Positions 4,029 through 5,048 of a stretch of DNA of 5,048 nt are shown piece after piece; position 1 is the first letter of the stretch; every line of letters begins with the position of its first letter. The notes beneath the pieces were generated by a model that was not told the origin of the DNA, searched no databases, and was given only the letters and a program-made list of their open reading frames with translations. The DNA is taken from positions 1 to 5,048 of the forward strand of contig CANIMS010000138.1 in NCBI GenBank assembly GCA_947468785.1, written 5' to 3'. Position numbers and translations under genes: made by a program. Source of the stretch: Betaproteobacteria bacterium. GTDB lineage: Bacteria > Pseudomonadota > Gammaproteobacteria > Burkholderiales > Burkholderiaceae.

Positions 4029-5048
4029 CTACCCTTGCATATATCCATAACGTAAATTGGTCCTGCCATCGCCAAACTCGTCATAGCCTAACTTCGCTAA
4101 AGCTACTTTATCGCCCGCTAATGCACTGCGCTGTGCTTGTGTAAAGTTATAGATTCGTGCTGAGTTCTCACCAAAGATCGCACGCTTAACTGATCCATCA
4201 GCAGAACCCAAGGGTGTAAAGCCATATTTCTTTTGCATATCTTCGGGGATTTCTAAACGGCGCAATGCTTCAATTTGCCACTGCGGCGAGCCCGTCCAAA
4301 TCGCATCTGTTCCCCATACGACATGATCAGATCCAAGGCCTTGAATGAGTTGACCGAGCATCGCTGCACAGAGTCTTGGTTCAGCAATCGTGCTTTGTGC
4401 AAAGATCTGACCTAAATCCCCATAAACATTGTTGACGCCAGCTTTTTGAGGAATCTGCGCTAAATCCGTTACCCAATCAATGCGACCTGTGCGCATAAAT
4501 TGCTGCCAACCTTCATCCCAAGTTCCACCGGTATACCGAAAGGCTGAGTGATAAATCACAAAATTCAGCTGCGGCCAATCTTTTGCAGCTTTAGCAACAT
4601 CATCAACTTTTGCATATTGCAAAAGGTGTGGGTACTGTTGTGTGACAGAGGGTGGATATAAACCTTTATGAACACAAACGTTAGCCAGACTAGGTTGTGT
4701 CTTACTCCATTTGGCGAGTTTTTCATAAAAGGGATACACCAACTTCTCATCATCTAGCCGCCAGGGATGTTTAGAGAGTTGTTTATTGGTGTTATCCCCG
4801 ATCGTATAACCCTTAAACGAATCGGGCTTGAGGTTTTCATAATCAGCCTCTGCTTTTTCTAGCCAACCAGGCATTCCAGGCATGAAAATCGCGTGCGAGA
4901 ACATGCGTTTAGTCCCAGACTCCTGATTAACTGTCTTGCGTGCCTGCGCCTTCATCTCATTGGTCAAGAACCAATCCCTAGCATCCTCTGATCCCGACCC
5001 AGAAATTAAGGCAACTTTGGTATCACTATCTAAGTAGATCTCTTTAAA
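4029..5048 (-). CDS. Amidohydrolase-family (amidohydrolase_2) metal-dependent hydrolase, N-terminus cut by window edge
   Basis: The frame is open to the right edge, giving 339 visible residues that begin FKEIYLDSDTKVALISGSGS. It is therefore 5'-incomplete; a TTG at 4967 is internal, not the start. Motifs, counted from the first visible residue: FKGYT (78-82), HPWRLDDEKLVYPFYEKL (94-111), NVCVHKG with His127, FVIYHSAF with His167, WVTDLAQIP, and VVWGTDAIW with Asp248. It closes with SPQWQIEALRRLEIPEDMQ and AIFGENSARIYNF. His127, His167 and Asp248 match the later metal/catalytic positions of the amidohydrolase_2 TIM barrel (ACMSD-related). The N-terminal H-x-H pair would lie beyond the window. 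The substrate cannot be told; relatives include hydrolases and non-oxidative decarboxylases. A Tat or Sec signal, which some relatives have, cannot be judged. A small lipoprotein gene follows 9 bases downstream. Confidence 0.9.
   Translation of the reverse strand, partial: FKEIYLDSDTKVALISGSGSEDARDWFLTNEMKAQARKTVNQESGTKRMFSHAIFMPGMPGWLEKAEADYENLKPDSFKGYTIGDNTNKQLSKHPWRLDDEKLVYPFYEKLAKWSKTQPSLANVCVHKGLYPPSVTQQYPHLLQYAKVDDVAKAAKDWPQLNFVIYHSAFRYTGGTWDEGWQQFMRTGRIDWVTDLAQIPQKAGVNNVYGDLGQIFAQSTIAEPRLCAAMLGQLIQGLGSDHVVWGTDAIWTGSPQWQIEALRRLEIPEDMQKKYGFTPLGSADGSVKRAIFGENSARIYNFTQAQRSALAGDKVALAKLGYDEFGDGRTNLRYGYMQG

Noticed and set aside
4565..4753. Minus-strand open frame within the amidohydrolase gene
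   Set aside because: It is an out-of-frame reading of a strong coding sequence, with low-complexity Met/His/Leu composition.
4965..4967. TTG 4967 as the start of the amidohydrolase
   Set aside because: The same frame continues without a stop to the window edge, and the extra 27 residues (KEIYLDSDTKVALIS and on) look like family sequence. The gene is simply cut by the edge.

Overview
The window looks like compact chromosome from a betaproteobacterium. The relatives that come to mind are Burkholderiales, most likely a Polynucleobacter-like freshwater species. This rests on moderate GC by eye, very short intergenic gaps, a SlyX / YdcH / lysine-rich histone-H1-like gene set, and the protein styles. 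No database search was possible, so the assignment is inference. There are no rRNA, tRNA, CRISPR, insertion-sequence or phage structural genes.

Layout, left to right. Positions 1-128 hold the 3' end of an unrecognised plus-strand gene. It is followed after 20 bases by a PIN-domain (COG1569-type) putative ribonuclease toxin (149-559). This gene collides tail-to-tail, with a 6-base overlap, with a minus-strand luciferase-like flavin-dependent monooxygenase (554-1552). A DUF1653 protein (1580-1807) diverges from the monooxygenase across only 27 bases and starts a plus-strand run with slyX (1829-2041) and a four-helix YvlD / phage-holin-family membrane protein (2106-2453). A minus-strand YdcH/DUF465 gene (2463-2678) converges on that run. 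The 231-base gap 2679-2909 is the only sizeable intergenic region. It carries a good sigma70-type promoter for the YdcH gene, two palindromes beside it, and the leader of the next gene.

The most distinctive gene is at 2910-3743. It encodes an 81-residue tail of lysine-rich, histone-H1-like sequence with no acidic residue and no arginine, joined to an acidic domain of about 195 residues whose C-terminal half resembles YbjN / type III secretion chaperone-fold proteins. Its stop codon abuts that of a small minus-strand lipoprotein (3744-4019). The lipoprotein appears co-transcribed behind an amidohydrolase-family (amidohydrolase_2) enzyme, which is open to the right edge of the window (4029-5048, N-terminus missing).

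Most of these genes look like ordinary housekeeping or accessory genes of a streamlined genome, and I see no evidence for a multi-gene defence or mobile system. The points most worth a second look are the basic-tail/acidic-domain fusion, the palindromes between the divergent YdcH and histone-like genes, the unusual translation-start region of the monooxygenase (a two-codon mini-ORF plus a hairpin over the start codon), and the gene pairs that end with touching or overlapping stop codons and no convincing terminator.
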